NCBI GenBank assembly: GCA_938084135.1 | Contig: CALKDS010000035.1 | Coordinates: forward strand, 1 to 64,000 | DNA: 64,000 nucleotides | From: an uncultured Flavobacteriales bacterium | GTDB taxonomy: Bacteria; Bacteroidota; Bacteroidia; Flavobacteriales; Schleiferiaceae | Reading direction: 5' to 3' | Part shown: piece after piece, positions 63,599 to 64,000 of the stretch | How the letters are laid out: the number at the start of each line of letters is the position of its first letter | How positions within the stretch are numbered: position 1 is the first letter of the stretch | Program-made: the position numbers and the translations under genes | The notes under the pieces: model-generated | Told to the model about the DNA's origin: nothing | Databases searched by the model: none | The model's input: the letters and a program-made list of their open reading frames with translations, nothing else

Positions 63599-64000
63599 AT
63601 AAATCATCAGATTATTTAATAAAAAATGCCTCATTAGTTAATGATGGTGAGATTAAAGAATGTGACTTACTAATTAAAAATGGTCATATTGAAAGAATTG
63701 ATAGCTCTATTAATCAAGATCAAAGACACACAAATATCATTGAGGCAAAAGGCTCTTATGTATTGCCTGGAGTAATTGATAGCCAAGTGCATTTTCGAGA
63801 ACCTGGTTTAATTCATAAAGGAGAGATAAAAACAGAATCCATGGCGGCTATCGCAGGAGGAGTGACAAGTTATATCGAGCAACCTAATACGATTCCTTCC
63901 GCAATAACGATCCTTGAACTAGAAAAAAAATACTCACGTGCTTCTGAAGTTTCTTGGGCAAATTATAGTTTTAACTTAGGTGCTACAAATGATAATATAG
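63595..64000 (+). CDS. pyrC: Dihydroorotase, N-terminal part (runs off the window)
   Basis: The frame opens with ATG at 63595, overlaps the glycosyltransferase stop by 4 bases (ATGA) and remains open for 135 codons to the window end. LIKNASLVNDGEIKECDLLI is the amidohydrolase N-terminal strand region. DSQVHFREPGLIHKGEI aligns with the metal motif of type I dihydroorotases (usually D-x-HVHFREPG), and AGGVTSYIEQPNT follows as expected. The first His of HxH is Gln here, which I recall as common in Bacteroidota enzymes. It closes the ring of dihydroorotate in pyrimidine synthesis. Confidence 0.88.
   Translation, partial: MNKSSDYLIKNASLVNDGEIKECDLLIKNGHIERIDSSINQDQRHTNIIEAKGSYVLPGVIDSQVHFREPGLIHKGEIKTESMAAIAGGVTSYIEQPNTIPSAITILELEKKYSRASEVSWANYSFNLGATNDNI

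Overview
The window comes from a low-GC marine Bacteroidota genome, most likely Flavobacteriia or a close relative. The evidence is: type IX secretion (T9SS) C-terminal sorting domains on two proteins, several Bacteroidota-type outer-membrane barrels, a polypeptide pairing an HU-CCDC81 fold with SPOR, almost no Shine-Dalgarno sequences, and repeated TAnnTTTG -7 boxes (TACCTTTG, TACTTTTG, TATTTTTG) a few bases before start codons. It is ordinary, densely packed chromosome. I see no insertion sequence, prophage, CRISPR array or rRNA, and no gene-free stretch above about 200 bases.

Layout. 1-5.2 kb: the end of a carotenoid/retinal gene that looks like a lycopene cyclase fused to a Blh beta-carotene dioxygenase, facing a tightly coupled RND exporter - rmlA - polyprenyl synthase operon. 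5.2-8.3 kb: histidine kinase, hemW and a divergent cyclase-family protein on the minus strand, separated by an operator-like repeat from a membrane metallophosphoesterase. 9.7-15.8 kb: a T9SS cargo protein, an outer-membrane protein, then a minus-strand run of pepP, methyltransferase, SDR and a semialdehyde-dehydrogenase-like ALDH. 15.8-22.3 kb: sdhCAB, a lipoprotein, thiL and gdhA, the last behind a tandemly duplicated promoter element. 22.4-31 kb: an outer-membrane protein, rnr, M1 peptidase, MBL hydrolase, tadA and aspS. 31-40.4 kb: a 1506-residue secreted BNR-repeat protein, purQ, and asd with an outer-membrane receptor and msrA. 40.5-45.7 kb: HU/SPOR protein, thioesterase, a divergent pair of membrane proteins of unknown function, a TPR lipoprotein and purD. 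45.9-52.3 kb: sodium symporter, (6-4)-type photolyase, tRNA-Ala(GGC), TonB receptor and SDR. 52.3-56.6 kb: two SulP anion transporters around a TetR regulator. 56.8-64 kb: typA, a cation/proton antiporter, polA, a dolichol-phosphate-mannose-synthase-like glycosyltransferase and the start of dihydroorotase.

Taken together the genes suggest a sunlit aerobic heterotroph. Retinal synthesis (for a rhodopsin outside the window), a light-driven photolyase, sodium- and proton-coupled transport, SulP anion (possibly bicarbonate) uptake and a complete succinate dehydrogenase fit photoheterotrophy. No rhodopsin gene is present, so that is inference.

The most notable observations are the probable CrtY-Blh fusion, a photolyase of the iron-sulfur class lacking the cysteines for its cluster, a DNA polymerase I with a degraded proofreading site, the SulP-TetR-SulP island with a dyad operator candidate, a two-helical-turn direct repeat at 8339-8367, the duplicated gdhA promoter element, and a possible small RNA at about 11260-11356. 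I found no clearly new multi-gene defence or metabolic system.
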